A DNA stretch of 10,646 nt from contig CALFEW010001007.1 in the NCBI GenBank assembly GCA_937958365.1, positions 1-10,646 on the forward strand, read 5' to 3'. The DNA comes from an uncultured Chloroflexota bacterium. Lineage in GTDB: Bacteria; Chloroflexota; Anaerolineae; Promineifilales; Promineifilaceae. Shown here piece after piece: positions 1 to 5,545 of this stretch. The notes under the pieces were generated by a model. That model ran no database searches. It was given only the letters and a program-made list of their open reading frames with translations, and was not told the DNA's origin. The first letter of the stretch is position 1. Each line of letters starts with the position of its first letter. Position numbers and translations under genes: made by a program.

Positions 1-508
1 TGACAATGGCTAATTCCTGGCCGAAATGACCCACCATGATGTTGCCCAGGATTTTTTGTTGTTGAATGACACCGGCGACGCCACCGGCATACGCATAAGC
101 GTCTGTCTGGCTGGCGATGAAGCGGGTTGTGCCGGCGGGAATGCCTGTGGGGCTATTGGCGTATTCGGCGGCGTGGCGCAGGGTGTTTTCGGCCAGGGGC
201 AGCAGTGTGCCGTCGCCGACGGTGGTGAGGGGGGGGGTGTCGTTGGCGCAGCCATCTTCGGCCAGGCGGTCCAGGACGGCCAGGGCGGCGACGCTGGTGG
301 TGGTGGCCGGGCCTGTCAGGCTGGCGCGCCCCAGGCTGACGTGTAACTGGCTGGCGCTCTCAATGGCGCGCCCAACCTGGCCTTTCAGGGCGGTGTAACC
401 GGCTAACGGCCGTAACCCCGGCCCTTCTCGCTGCGCCAACCGACGGCTGAGCGCCACAATCAGCAGAGCGACGAACGCGATGATCACGATTGGCAGCAGG
501 TTGCTCAT
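1..508 (-). CDS. DUF6754-like membrane-anchored protein, N-terminal 169 residues (cut by left edge)
   Basis: An open frame runs on the minus strand from ATG at 506-508 to the window edge without a stop. The visible protein starts MSNLLPIVIIAFVALLIVAL, an uncleaved-looking N-terminal membrane helix followed by SRR, so the rest should face the cytoplasm by the positive-inside rule. The soluble part has small-residue-rich segments such as GQVGRAIESASQLHVSLGR (about 43-61), TSVAALAVLDRL (about 70-81) and TRFIASQTDAYAYAGG. This pattern resembles the DUF6754-type proteins I associate with Chloroflexota; no biochemical function is known to me. Its start overlaps the stop of the upstream small gene (ATGA, 505-508), so the two are probably translationally coupled. 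A run of nine G on the plus strand (229-237) lies inside the frame; the frame is open only with the length shown. Family assignment is from memory of sequence style and is moderate at best; that it is a gene is near certain. Confidence 0.75.
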   Translation of the reverse strand, partial: MSNLLPIVIIAFVALLIVALSRRLAQREGPGLRPLAGYTALKGQVGRAIESASQLHVSLGRASLTGPATTTSVAALAVLDRLAEDGCANDTPPLTTVGDGTLLPLAENTLRHAAEYANSPTGIPAGTTRFIASQTDAYAYAGGVAGVIQQQKILGNIMVGHFGQELAIV

Positions 509-783
509 GGGGTGTCAGCCTCCAACCGGTTGACCAGCGCCGCCACCGCCGCCGGGTCTTCCAGCAGCCGGGCGGTTTGCCGGATTGTCTCGCGGTCCAT
601 CATTAAAGAAAGCGCCGGTTCAGCCAGCCACAACAGTTGCCCGCCTAAAAAAGCCAGCGGGCTGCCGGCTTCCAAAGCAATGAGCGCCGGCAGCCGTAAA
701 CCTCGCCGACCAAAAGCAGCGGCCAGTTGGTCAATGAACGTGTCCTGGTTAGTTGAAGTCTGATCAGGCAATCCCTGATTCAT
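505..783 (-). CDS. Small hypothetical protein (92 aa) coupled to the DUF6754-like gene
   Basis: The 92-residue product begins MNQGLPDQTSTNQDTFIDQL, has a predominantly hydrophobic middle (LRLPALIALEAGSPLAFLGG and QLLWLAEPALSLMM, about residues 29-62) and a charged C-terminal helix (RETIRQTARLLEDPAAVAALVNRLEAD). The middle could be an amphipathic or membrane-associated hairpin, but it contains charged residues and I see no clear transmembrane segment or signal peptide. I do not recognise a named family. Its stop codon overlaps the next gene's start by four bases, so it probably works with the downstream membrane protein. The ATG at 781-783 is the first in the frame after a strong upstream promoter (887-915). 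No convincing Shine-Dalgarno precedes it; the nearest purine stretch is AGAG about 7 bases upstream. Confidence 0.7.
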   Translation of the reverse strand: MNQGLPDQTSTNQDTFIDQLAAAFGRRGLRLPALIALEAGSPLAFLGGQLLWLAEPALSLMMDRETIRQTARLLEDPAAVAALVNRLEADTP

Positions 784-866
784 GGCACACTCTATTTGCT
801 GCCAAAATGAGCTTTCACTGCCAGACGTTTATGTCTATGCCCAGCATCTCTTACAATAGTTAACGT

Positions 867-879
867 AACATAATATGTT
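867..879. promoter_or_regulatory. Candidate operator: 13-base dyad at the predicted transcription start
   Basis: AACATAATATGTT is a perfect inverted repeat (AACATA / TATGTT) around a central A. It begins about eight bases downstream of the minus-strand -10 hexamer, so it covers roughly +1 to +14 of the predicted transcript. That is a typical place for a repressor site. No regulator gene is in the window to assign to it, and AT-rich dyads of this size can arise by chance. Confidence 0.35.
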
Positions 880-886
880 TGGCGCG

Positions 887-915
887 AGTATAACACGTTT
901 ATATGAGGGTGTAAA
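887..915 (-). promoter_or_regulatory. Sigma-70-like promoter for the 92-aa/DUF6754-like pair
   Basis: Read on the minus strand, TTTACA (910-915) and TATACT (887-892) are separated by exactly 17 bases (893-909). Each hexamer matches the sigma-70 consensus (TTGACA, TATAAT) at five of six positions. The start of transcription would fall near 880, giving a leader of about 97 bases before the ATG at 783. This is the best promoter in the window. Confidence 0.65.
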
Positions 916-972
916 GCATGGATACCGGCATATACAAGAGGAGGGCGGCCTGTACCACTCGACGAAACAGGG

Positions 973-978
973 TACAAT
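973..978 (+). promoter_or_regulatory. Possible -10 element for the lipid kinase gene
   Basis: TACAAT at 973-978 matches TATAAT at five of six positions. The best upstream partner, TGTACC at 951-956 with a 16-base gap, is a poor -35. If used, the leader to the ATG at 1093 would be about 108 bases and would include the 15-base dyad at 1014-1028. Apart from this, the other promoter elements and the two dyads listed, I see no gene or RNA in the 784-1092 gap. Confidence 0.25.
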
Positions 979-1013
979 TCTACGCCTCAAGGAATCGAAG
1001 GATATGGCTGGCC

Positions 1014-1028
1014 CCAATAGGCTATTGG
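1014..1028. promoter_or_regulatory. 15-base dyad upstream of the lipid kinase (candidate operator)
   Basis: CCAATAG-G-CTATTGG is a perfect inverted repeat with seven-base arms around a central G. It sits between the weak -10 at 973-978 and the kinase start at 1093, inside the predicted leader. A DNA-binding dimer site is the simplest reading; as RNA it would only make a short six-pair stem with a three-base loop. No binding factor can be named. Confidence 0.3.
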
Positions 1029-1081
1029 TACTATGAAGATGGCTGACCGATTGGCAAACCACGCGCAGCCTCGGCTGTTTT

Positions 1082-1090
1082 AGGTGAGGG
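1082..1090 (+). promoter_or_regulatory. Shine-Dalgarno that decides the lipid kinase start
   Basis: AGGTGAGGG lies just before the ATG at 1093. A GTG at 1084 in the same frame would give three more residues (MRA), but it lies within this purine-rich motif and has no ribosome site of its own. The ATG is therefore the better start. Confidence 0.6.
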
Positions 1091-1092
1091 CA

Positions 1093-1998
1093 ATGAAGAT
1101 AAAGGTGATTCTTAATCCGGCGGCCGATAACGGCCGTGCCGGACAATACCACGCCAAAATACTCCAGGCCGCCGAACCATTTGGTGGTCTGGAAATCGTT
1201 CTCGCGGAGCGGCCCGGCCATGCGGTAGACCTGGCGCGGCAGGCAGCCGAGGCTGGCTATGATGTCGTGGTGGCCGCCGGTGGTGATGGCACGGTGCATG
1301 AAGTGGTGAATGGCCTTTTTGCCGCCGGGAAGCCGTCGGCCAGATTGGGTGTTATCCCGCTGGGTTCCGGCAACGATTTTGCTTTTTGCACGGGGCTGGC
1401 GCAAGATTGGGCCACGGCCGTTCCCCGCCTGTTTTCCGGCCAAAGCCGCCTGGTGGACCTGGCCCGAATTGAAGATGAAAACGGCCGTGCCCAATTCTTC
1501 GACAACAACTTTGGCCTGGGTTTCGACGCCCGTGTGGTGGTGCAAACCCAGAAAATCACCCGCCTTCACGGGTTCATCAAATATTTAACGGCCGTGTTGC
1601 ACAGCATCGCCTTTTATTACCACACGCCGCGCCTGGAAATGGATTTTGATGGCGAACTGGTGGCGCAGCCTGTTTTGTTCCTGGCGATGGGCGTCGGGCG
1701 GCGGGGCGGTGGTGGTTTTCTGCTCACCCCAGACGCGCAGCAGAATGACAATCTGATTGATAGCTGTCTGGTGAGTCCTATCGGCCGTTTGACGATGTTG
1801 GGCATGTTGGTGCAGGCGATCAAGGGAACCCACGTTCACAGCCGTCACGTCACCATGCGCCGCAGCCAGCGGATCATTATCCAACTGAAAGACCCGGCCC
1901 CCATCCATGTGGATGGCGAAATGTTTGCCTATCCCGAAGAAAATATCCGCCAGGTCGTCATCACAAGCATCCCCGCCGCTCTGGAAGTGGTGGGCTGA
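1093..1998 (+). CDS. Diacylglycerol/lipid kinase family protein (YegS/DagK type)
   Basis: The 301-residue protein carries the hallmark motifs of the DagK/YegS/LCB5 lipid kinase family: an N-terminal NPAADNG nucleotide-binding strand (8-14), the catalytic GGDGT loop (63-67) followed by VHEVVNGL, and PLGSGNDFA (89-97). Later come NNFGLGFDARVV, expected of the second domain, and a C-terminal IHVDGE segment. Length fits the family (about 290-320). Members phosphorylate a lipid hydroxyl (diacylglycerol, sphingoid base, phosphatidylglycerol or an undecaprenyl-type lipid) using ATP at the inner face of the membrane; the exact lipid cannot be read from sequence. The start is chosen from the AGGTGAGGG ribosome site. 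It appears monocistronic: divergent from the pair on its left and 158 bases from the next gene. It contains several copies of the ACGGCCGT palindrome (1130, 1414, 1481, 1588), seen in the protein as NGR or TAV. Confidence 0.92.
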   Translation: MKIKVILNPAADNGRAGQYHAKILQAAEPFGGLEIVLAERPGHAVDLARQAAEAGYDVVVAAGGDGTVHEVVNGLFAAGKPSARLGVIPLGSGNDFAFCTGLAQDWATAVPRLFSGQSRLVDLARIEDENGRAQFFDNNFGLGFDARVVVQTQKITRLHGFIKYLTAVLHSIAFYYHTPRLEMDFDGELVAQPVLFLAMGVGRRGGGGFLLTPDAQQNDNLIDSCLVSPIGRLTMLGMLVQAIKGTHVHSRHVTMRRSQRIIIQLKDPAPIHVDGEMFAYPEENIRQVVITSIPAALEVVG

Positions 1999-2067
1999 AA
2001 ACGCAGCCTCCCGGAGATTTATCGTTACAGAAGTTTGCCATAAGCGTTGGTGCACCACAATGAATGA

Positions 2068-2143
2068 AAATCCACAGATTGCACAGATGACACGGATTTT
2101 CTTTTTTCTCTGCGTCTTTGCGCCTCTGCGTTGAATTATTTTC
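2068..2143. repeat. Dispersed-type intergenic repeat (CACAGAT / CTCTGCG modules)
   Basis: The left part has three spaced variants of one word: CACAGAT (2073), CACAGAT (2082) and CACGGAT (2091). After a T-run the right part has CTCTGCG (2108-2114), TTTGCGC and CTCTGCG (2124-2130), then TTGAA. From memory, very similar strings recur between genes in unrelated environmental bacterial genomes; that is recollection, not a search. It lies just before the ribosome site of the next gene and could be a leader or a mobile small repeat. A spurious frame through it ends in RIFFFLCVFAPLR, a peptide style often misannotated as protein. No clear intrinsic terminator for the lipid kinase is seen in the 1999-2156 gap. 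Confidence 0.55.
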
Positions 2144-2156
2144 GTAGGAGAAGTTT

Positions 2157-3815
2157 ATGCGTTCGCTGGAACAAGCCCTTCAGGATCATGATTTAATTGT
2201 CTTGCGCGTTATCGGTGAGTGGTGGGAGATGGATTTGACCGGGCTGGACAAGGCGGCCTGCGCCAAAACGTTGGCCCAGGCGTTGGCCCAGTTGGATATG
2301 CCGCAAGAATTGATGTACCTGTCGCCGGAAGAGGCGGCGCCGCTGCAAGAATTGATCCAGGCGGGAGGGCAGGTGCCGGTAGCCACCCTCAGCCGGTCGC
2401 ATGGCGAAGTGCGCCTGATGGGGCCTGGCCGTCTGGAGCGCGAGGAGCCGTGGTTTGATCCGGTCAGCCCGGTGGAGTCGTTGTGGTATCGCGGCTTTTT
2501 GTTTCGTGGCTTTGACGAGACGACTGAGGGGCTGATTGAGTTTTATTATTTGCCGGACGAATTGTTGGCCCAATTTCCCCAGGCGGGCAGTAAAACGGCG
2601 GAGGCCACGGCCGTTTCCCTCACCCCTTCTCTCCACGCTGTGTCCGCGCCTAAAACGGTGAACACGGCCGTTCACGACGCCGTTGACGACCTGACCACTT
2701 TGCTGGCGGCGGCGCAAATCACCAATCTGGGGCCGGACACGTTGGCCGGGATACGGCCGTTGCTCGGCGACGCCAACCCCGACCGGCTCTCTTTGCTTAT
2801 GACGCTGGCCGACGAAATGGGCCTGCTGCGCCAGACGGACAATGTGCTGCGCCCCACTCGCACGGCCGTTGCCTGGCTCAAACAAAGCCGCGAAGCCCAA
2901 CTGCGCGACATGGCCGAAGCGTGGAGCGGTTCCATCTGGAACGACCTGTGCCACACGCCAGGGCTGCGCTGCGAAGGCGAAGGCTGGAGCAACGACCCCA
3001 TCCTGGCGCGCACGACGCTGCTGGACCATCTACCGCGCAGCCGGGAGTGGTATCGCCTGACGGACCTGGTGGCCCAAATCAAAGACAACGACCCAGACTT
3101 TCAACGGCCGGATGGCAATTATGACACCTGGTACATCCGCGATCTGGCCGGTGACGCCTACGTGACCAGCTTTACCAATTGGGAGCTGGTGGAAGGGCGG
3201 CTGCTCCGTTTTTTGGTGCAGGGGCCGCTGGCCTGGCTGGGTCTGGTGGAAACCGGCTTTGACGGCGACGAGTTGTTTCGTCTGACGGCGCGGGCGTTGG
3301 GCTGGCTGCAAGGTCAGACGCCGCCCGCCGACGAAGTGCGCGTGCCGTTGGTGGTGCAGGCCGACGCCAGCATCCTTGTGCCGCACAATGCAGATCGTTA
3401 TCAGCGGTTCCAGGTGGCGCGAATTAGCGAGGCGGAGCCAACGGCCGTCGGGCAGCCTTATCTTTATCGCCTGACGCCGGCGGCGCTGGCCGTGGCCCAG
3501 CAGCAGGGCATTGCCGCCGACCGCATATTGCAGTTTTTGGCGGACGCCAGTGGACGGCCGTTGCCGGCCAGTGTCAAGCGTGCGGTGACGCGCTGGGCGG
3601 AGCGTGGGGTGGAAGGACGGTTGGAAACGGCCGTTATCCTGCGCGTGCGGGAAGCGGGTATTCTGGAAACGCTGCGGGCCAATCCGAAGACACGGCCGTT
3701 TTTGGGCGAGAGTCTGGGTGATCTGGCGGTGATGGTGCGCTTGAATGATTGGCAGAATCTGCGCGAAGCCACGGCGCAGTTGGGCCTGCTGTTGGATGAC
3801 GCGGGTGTTGGTTAA
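2157..3815 (+). CDS. XPB/Ssl2-like helicase-associated domain protein (no helicase motor)
   Basis: The 552-residue protein has no Walker A or DEAD/DEAH motifs, so it is not itself a helicase. Residues about 394-484 (VPLVVQADASILVP ... YRLTPAALAVAQQQGI ... LPASVKRAVTRWAERG) fit the helicase-associated winged-helix-like domain that in actinobacteria and others occurs in large proteins beside XPB-type helicases (Helicase_C_3, PF13625, by recollection). Upstream, about 195-290, are helical segments ending in PTRTAVAWLKQSREAQL and W-containing helices, also typical of those proteins. The N-terminal 110 residues start with RSLEQALQDHDLIVLRVIGEWW and are unfamiliar. A low-complexity linker (about 143-175) contains two TAV insertions made by ACGGCCGT copies. 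A clean AGGAG at 2146-2150, six bases before ATG, supports the start. Role is inferred: DNA binding, perhaps a partner of an XPB-like helicase encoded elsewhere. The Rieske gene follows after 27 bases. Confidence 0.7.
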   Translation: MRSLEQALQDHDLIVLRVIGEWWEMDLTGLDKAACAKTLAQALAQLDMPQELMYLSPEEAAPLQELIQAGGQVPVATLSRSHGEVRLMGPGRLEREEPWFDPVSPVESLWYRGFLFRGFDETTEGLIEFYYLPDELLAQFPQAGSKTAEATAVSLTPSLHAVSAPKTVNTAVHDAVDDLTTLLAAAQITNLGPDTLAGIRPLLGDANPDRLSLLMTLADEMGLLRQTDNVLRPTRTAVAWLKQSREAQLRDMAEAWSGSIWNDLCHTPGLRCEGEGWSNDPILARTTLLDHLPRSREWYRLTDLVAQIKDNDPDFQRPDGNYDTWYIRDLAGDAYVTSFTNWELVEGRLLRFLVQGPLAWLGLVETGFDGDELFRLTARALGWLQGQTPPADEVRVPLVVQADASILVPHNADRYQRFQVARISEAEPTAVGQPYLYRLTPAALAVAQQQGIAADRILQFLADASGRPLPASVKRAVTRWAERGVEGRLETAVILRVREAGILETLRANPKTRPFLGESLGDLAVMVRLNDWQNLREATAQLGLLLDDAGVG

Positions 3816-3817
3816 TT

Positions 3818-3849
3818 GTCAACGGTCAATCGTCAATAGCTAATGTCAA
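3818..3849. repeat. Degenerate heptamer tandem repeat (GTCAAnn)
   Basis: GTCAA occurs at 3818, 3825, 3832 and 3845, with a related GCTAA at 3839, giving a seven-base period over about 32 bases. Such short heptamer arrays resemble the STRR-type repeats known from cyanobacteria. The array occupies almost the whole gap between the helicase-associated gene and the Rieske gene and runs over the first candidate ATGs of the latter. Confidence 0.55.
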
Positions 3850-4202
3850 TGGGGATGAAGTTGTTTAAGAAGAAATTAGAGAAGGACGCGGCGGGGTTTT
3901 ATACGGCCGTTCCCGCCGCCAATTTGTCCGACGACCAGATGCTTACCGTGGATTTGAATGGCACAAAGGTCATTCTGGTTCGCTGGCAAGGGACGCTGCA
4001 CGCCGTGAGCAACATTTGCCCACACGCCGCCGCCGATTTGTCGCGCGGCGAGTTTTATCGGGGCAAGCTGGAATGCCCCGATCACGGCTACTGTTTTGAT
4101 GTGCGCACCGGTCGCACCCTCTGGCCGGAGGATGAAATCGTTCGCCTCAAACGCTACGTCGCCAAAGAGGAAGATGGGCAAATCAAGGTGAACGTGGATT
4201 GA
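3843..4202 (+). CDS. Rieske [2Fe-2S] ferredoxin-like protein
   Basis: The 119-residue protein has one Rieske cluster site: C59-P-H61 and, sixteen residues later, C78-P-D-H81, followed by GYCFDVRTG. The two Cys and two His bind a [2Fe-2S] cluster. Length and the absence of a signal peptide fit soluble Rieske ferredoxins that pass electrons to oxygenases or other redox enzymes, rather than the membrane bc1 type. Surrounding segments (LVRWQGTLHAVSNICPHAAADLSRG, in family style) agree. The start is uncertain: ATGs at 3843 and 3849 lie in the heptamer repeat and lack a ribosome site, so the ATG at 3855 (MKLFKKKLEKD) may be the real one. It lies 27 bases after the preceding gene and may be cotranscribed with it. 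No oxygenase or reductase partner is in the window, so its job is not fixed by context. Confidence 0.85.
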   Translation: MSMGMKLFKKKLEKDAAGFYTAVPAANLSDDQMLTVDLNGTKVILVRWQGTLHAVSNICPHAAADLSRGEFYRGKLECPDHGYCFDVRTGRTLWPEDEIVRLKRYVAKEEDGQIKVNVD

Positions 4203-4210
4203 GGATGGTT

Positions 4211-4242
4211 GGTTTGTTGGATGGGTTGGTTGCCAACAAACC
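4211..4242. terminator. Hairpin between convergent genes (probable bidirectional terminator)
   Basis: GGTTTGTTGG (4211-4220) and CCAACAAACC (4233-4242) form a perfect ten-pair stem around a 12-base loop. It sits between the stop of the Rieske gene (4202) and the stop of the dehydrogenase on the other strand (4247). On the plus strand it is followed by TTCTTCA, only a weak T-tract, so termination strength is uncertain. Confidence 0.55.
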
Positions 4243-4246
4243 TTCT

Positions 4247-5440
4247 TCACTCGCCAATCTGATATATCCCGCCGTTTATGTCAACCACATACAGTTCTCC
4301 CTGCGCATCCTCGCCGAAGCTGACGATGGTGCTGGCGGTGGCTAAGACGAGGTTGGCCGACCAACGGCCGTTTCCCGCCGTCATGCTCCAGATTTCCCCA
4401 CTGCAATAATCGCCAAAGAAATAATTGCCCGCCAGCGCCGGGAATTGGCTGCCACGATACACGTAGCCGCCGGTGATGGAGCAGCGCCCGCGTTCGTGTT
4501 CGTAGTCGTAAACTGGTAGGACCAGACCAGACGGATCACAACTGTTGCGGTCGTAGCAGTGCGCGCCTTCCATCACGTTCCAGCCGAAATTGATCCCGCC
4601 GGGAGTGCCCGCCGCCAGAAAGCTGACTTCTTCCCACCGGTTTTGGCCCACGTCGCCGATCAGCAAATCGCCGGTGGCCCGGTCAAAACTAAAGCGCCAG
4701 GGATTGCGCAGGCCGATGGCCCAGATTTCCGGCCGCTTGCGGCTGTCGCCGACGAATGGATTGTCGGCGGGGATGCCGTAGGCGGCGCTCTCGGCTGGCT
4801 GGTCTACGTCCAGGCGCAGCAGCGCGCCCAGCAGGGTGGCCGGGTTCTGGCCGTGGCCTTCCGGGTCGCCGCCGCTGCCGCCATCGCCCATGCCGATGTA
4901 GAGGTAGCCATCCGGCCCAAATTGTAATTGGCCGCCGTTGTGGTTGGGAAAAGGCTGGGCGATGGTGAGCAAAAGCTCTTCGCCCGCCGGATCGGCGCGG
5001 TTGGGATCGGCTGTGGCCTGGAATGCGGACACGGCCGTATCGCCCGCCAGATTGGTATAGTTGACGAAGAAACGGCCGTTTTGCCCATAATTGGGGTGGA
5101 AAGCCAGACTTAACAGACCGCGCTCCGACGCCGCGGCGTTCACCCGGTCGCTTATGTCCAGAAACGGCTCGTCCAGCAAACGGCCGTTCTGGATGATGCG
5201 AATCGCGCCCTCTTTTTCGACGACAAACAGCCGGTCGTCGCCGGCGTGCGTCAGGTAGAGCGGCTGGTTCAGGCCGTCCAGGACGACGGGCGACAGGGTG
5301 ATGGTGGTAACGGCCGTGGCCGATTCCGCTGTGTCGGTGGCGGCTGGTGGCGAGATGGGGTCAGACGTCGCCGGTTTGTCCATGTTACAGGCGGTTTGTA
5401 GAAAGATAAGCGACATCAGGAGAAGGATGAATCGGTTCAT
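4247..5440 (-). CDS. PQQ-dependent sugar dehydrogenase (glucose/sorbosone dehydrogenase family), lipoprotein
   Basis: The 397-residue product is a six-bladed beta-propeller enzyme of the soluble aldose/glucose-sorbosone dehydrogenase family, which oxidises sugars outside the cytoplasm with PQQ as cofactor. Family signatures are clear: ERGLLSLAFHP (about 106-116), FPNHNGGQLQFGPDG (164 onward; H167 is in the position of the catalytic base), LYIGMGDGGSGGDP, NPATLLGALLRLDVD, GLRNPWRFSFD and GDVGQNRWEEV. The N-terminus MNRFILLLMSLIFLQTAC is a lipoprotein signal peptide with C18 as the lipidated residue (the -3 residue is Q, slightly off consensus), followed by a disordered Pro/Thr/Ala linker. The ATG at 5440 is chosen over an upstream in-frame start at 5629 because it gives this signal and has AAGGA about nine bases upstream; the longer frame would also overlap the opposite-strand glycosyltransferase. 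Whether it truly uses PQQ or acts on glucose cannot be told from sequence. Confidence 0.9.
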   Translation of the reverse strand: MNRFILLLMSLIFLQTACNMDKPATSDPISPPAATDTAESATAVTTITLSPVVLDGLNQPLYLTHAGDDRLFVVEKEGAIRIIQNGRLLDEPFLDISDRVNAAASERGLLSLAFHPNYGQNGRFFVNYTNLAGDTAVSAFQATADPNRADPAGEELLLTIAQPFPNHNGGQLQFGPDGYLYIGMGDGGSGGDPEGHGQNPATLLGALLRLDVDQPAESAAYGIPADNPFVGDSRKRPEIWAIGLRNPWRFSFDRATGDLLIGDVGQNRWEEVSFLAAGTPGGINFGWNVMEGAHCYDRNSCDPSGLVLPVYDYEHERGRCSITGGYVYRGSQFPALAGNYFFGDYCSGEIWSMTAGNGRWSANLVLATASTIVSFGEDAQGELYVVDINGGIYQIGE

Positions 5441-5532
5441 GATAGGTTCCTTTTTCCAAGATTGGTCCAATCTGCGCCACGTAATTACTGAGCGTCCGTT
5501 ATAGGCAGATTCCATTCTTGCAAAATATTTAG

Positions 5533-5538
5533 TATAGT
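5533..5538 (+). promoter_or_regulatory. -10 element placing transcription start at the glycosyltransferase ATG
   Basis: TATAGT (5533-5538) matches TATAAT at five of six positions and ends only seven bases before the ATG at 5546, so a start site about seven bases downstream would be the A of the start codon or its neighbour. No convincing -35 is seen at 16-18 bases (TTCCAT at 5510-5515 is poor). The 5441-5545 gap separates divergent genes and should hold promoters both ways; I could not pick a good one for the dehydrogenase. Confidence 0.4.
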
Positions 5539-5545
5539 ACACAGG

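Noticed and set aside
26..398. Two plus-strand frames rich in Gly, Ala and Val at the left edge
   Set aside because: They are antisense to the minus-strand DUF6754-like frame, which has a membrane helix, a coupled start and sensible composition.
918..1046. Possible small plus-strand gene of 42 codons starting MDTGIYKRRAACTT
   Set aside because: No ribosome site, an Arg-rich composition typical of noncoding frames, and overlap with the promoter elements of both flanking units.
835..1569. 244-residue open frame on the minus strand
   Set aside because: It is antisense to the lipid kinase, whose motifs are unmistakable. It has no recognisable domain and overlaps the promoter of the 92-residue gene.
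1907..2134. 75-residue plus-strand frame ending RIFFFLCVFAPLR
   Set aside because: It begins inside the lipid kinase in another frame and its end is translated intergenic repeat.
2263..2290. Short direct duplication TTGGCCCAG in the helicase-associated gene
   Set aside because: It encodes a simple Leu-Ala-Gln repeat in a helix and is too short to be meaningful alone.
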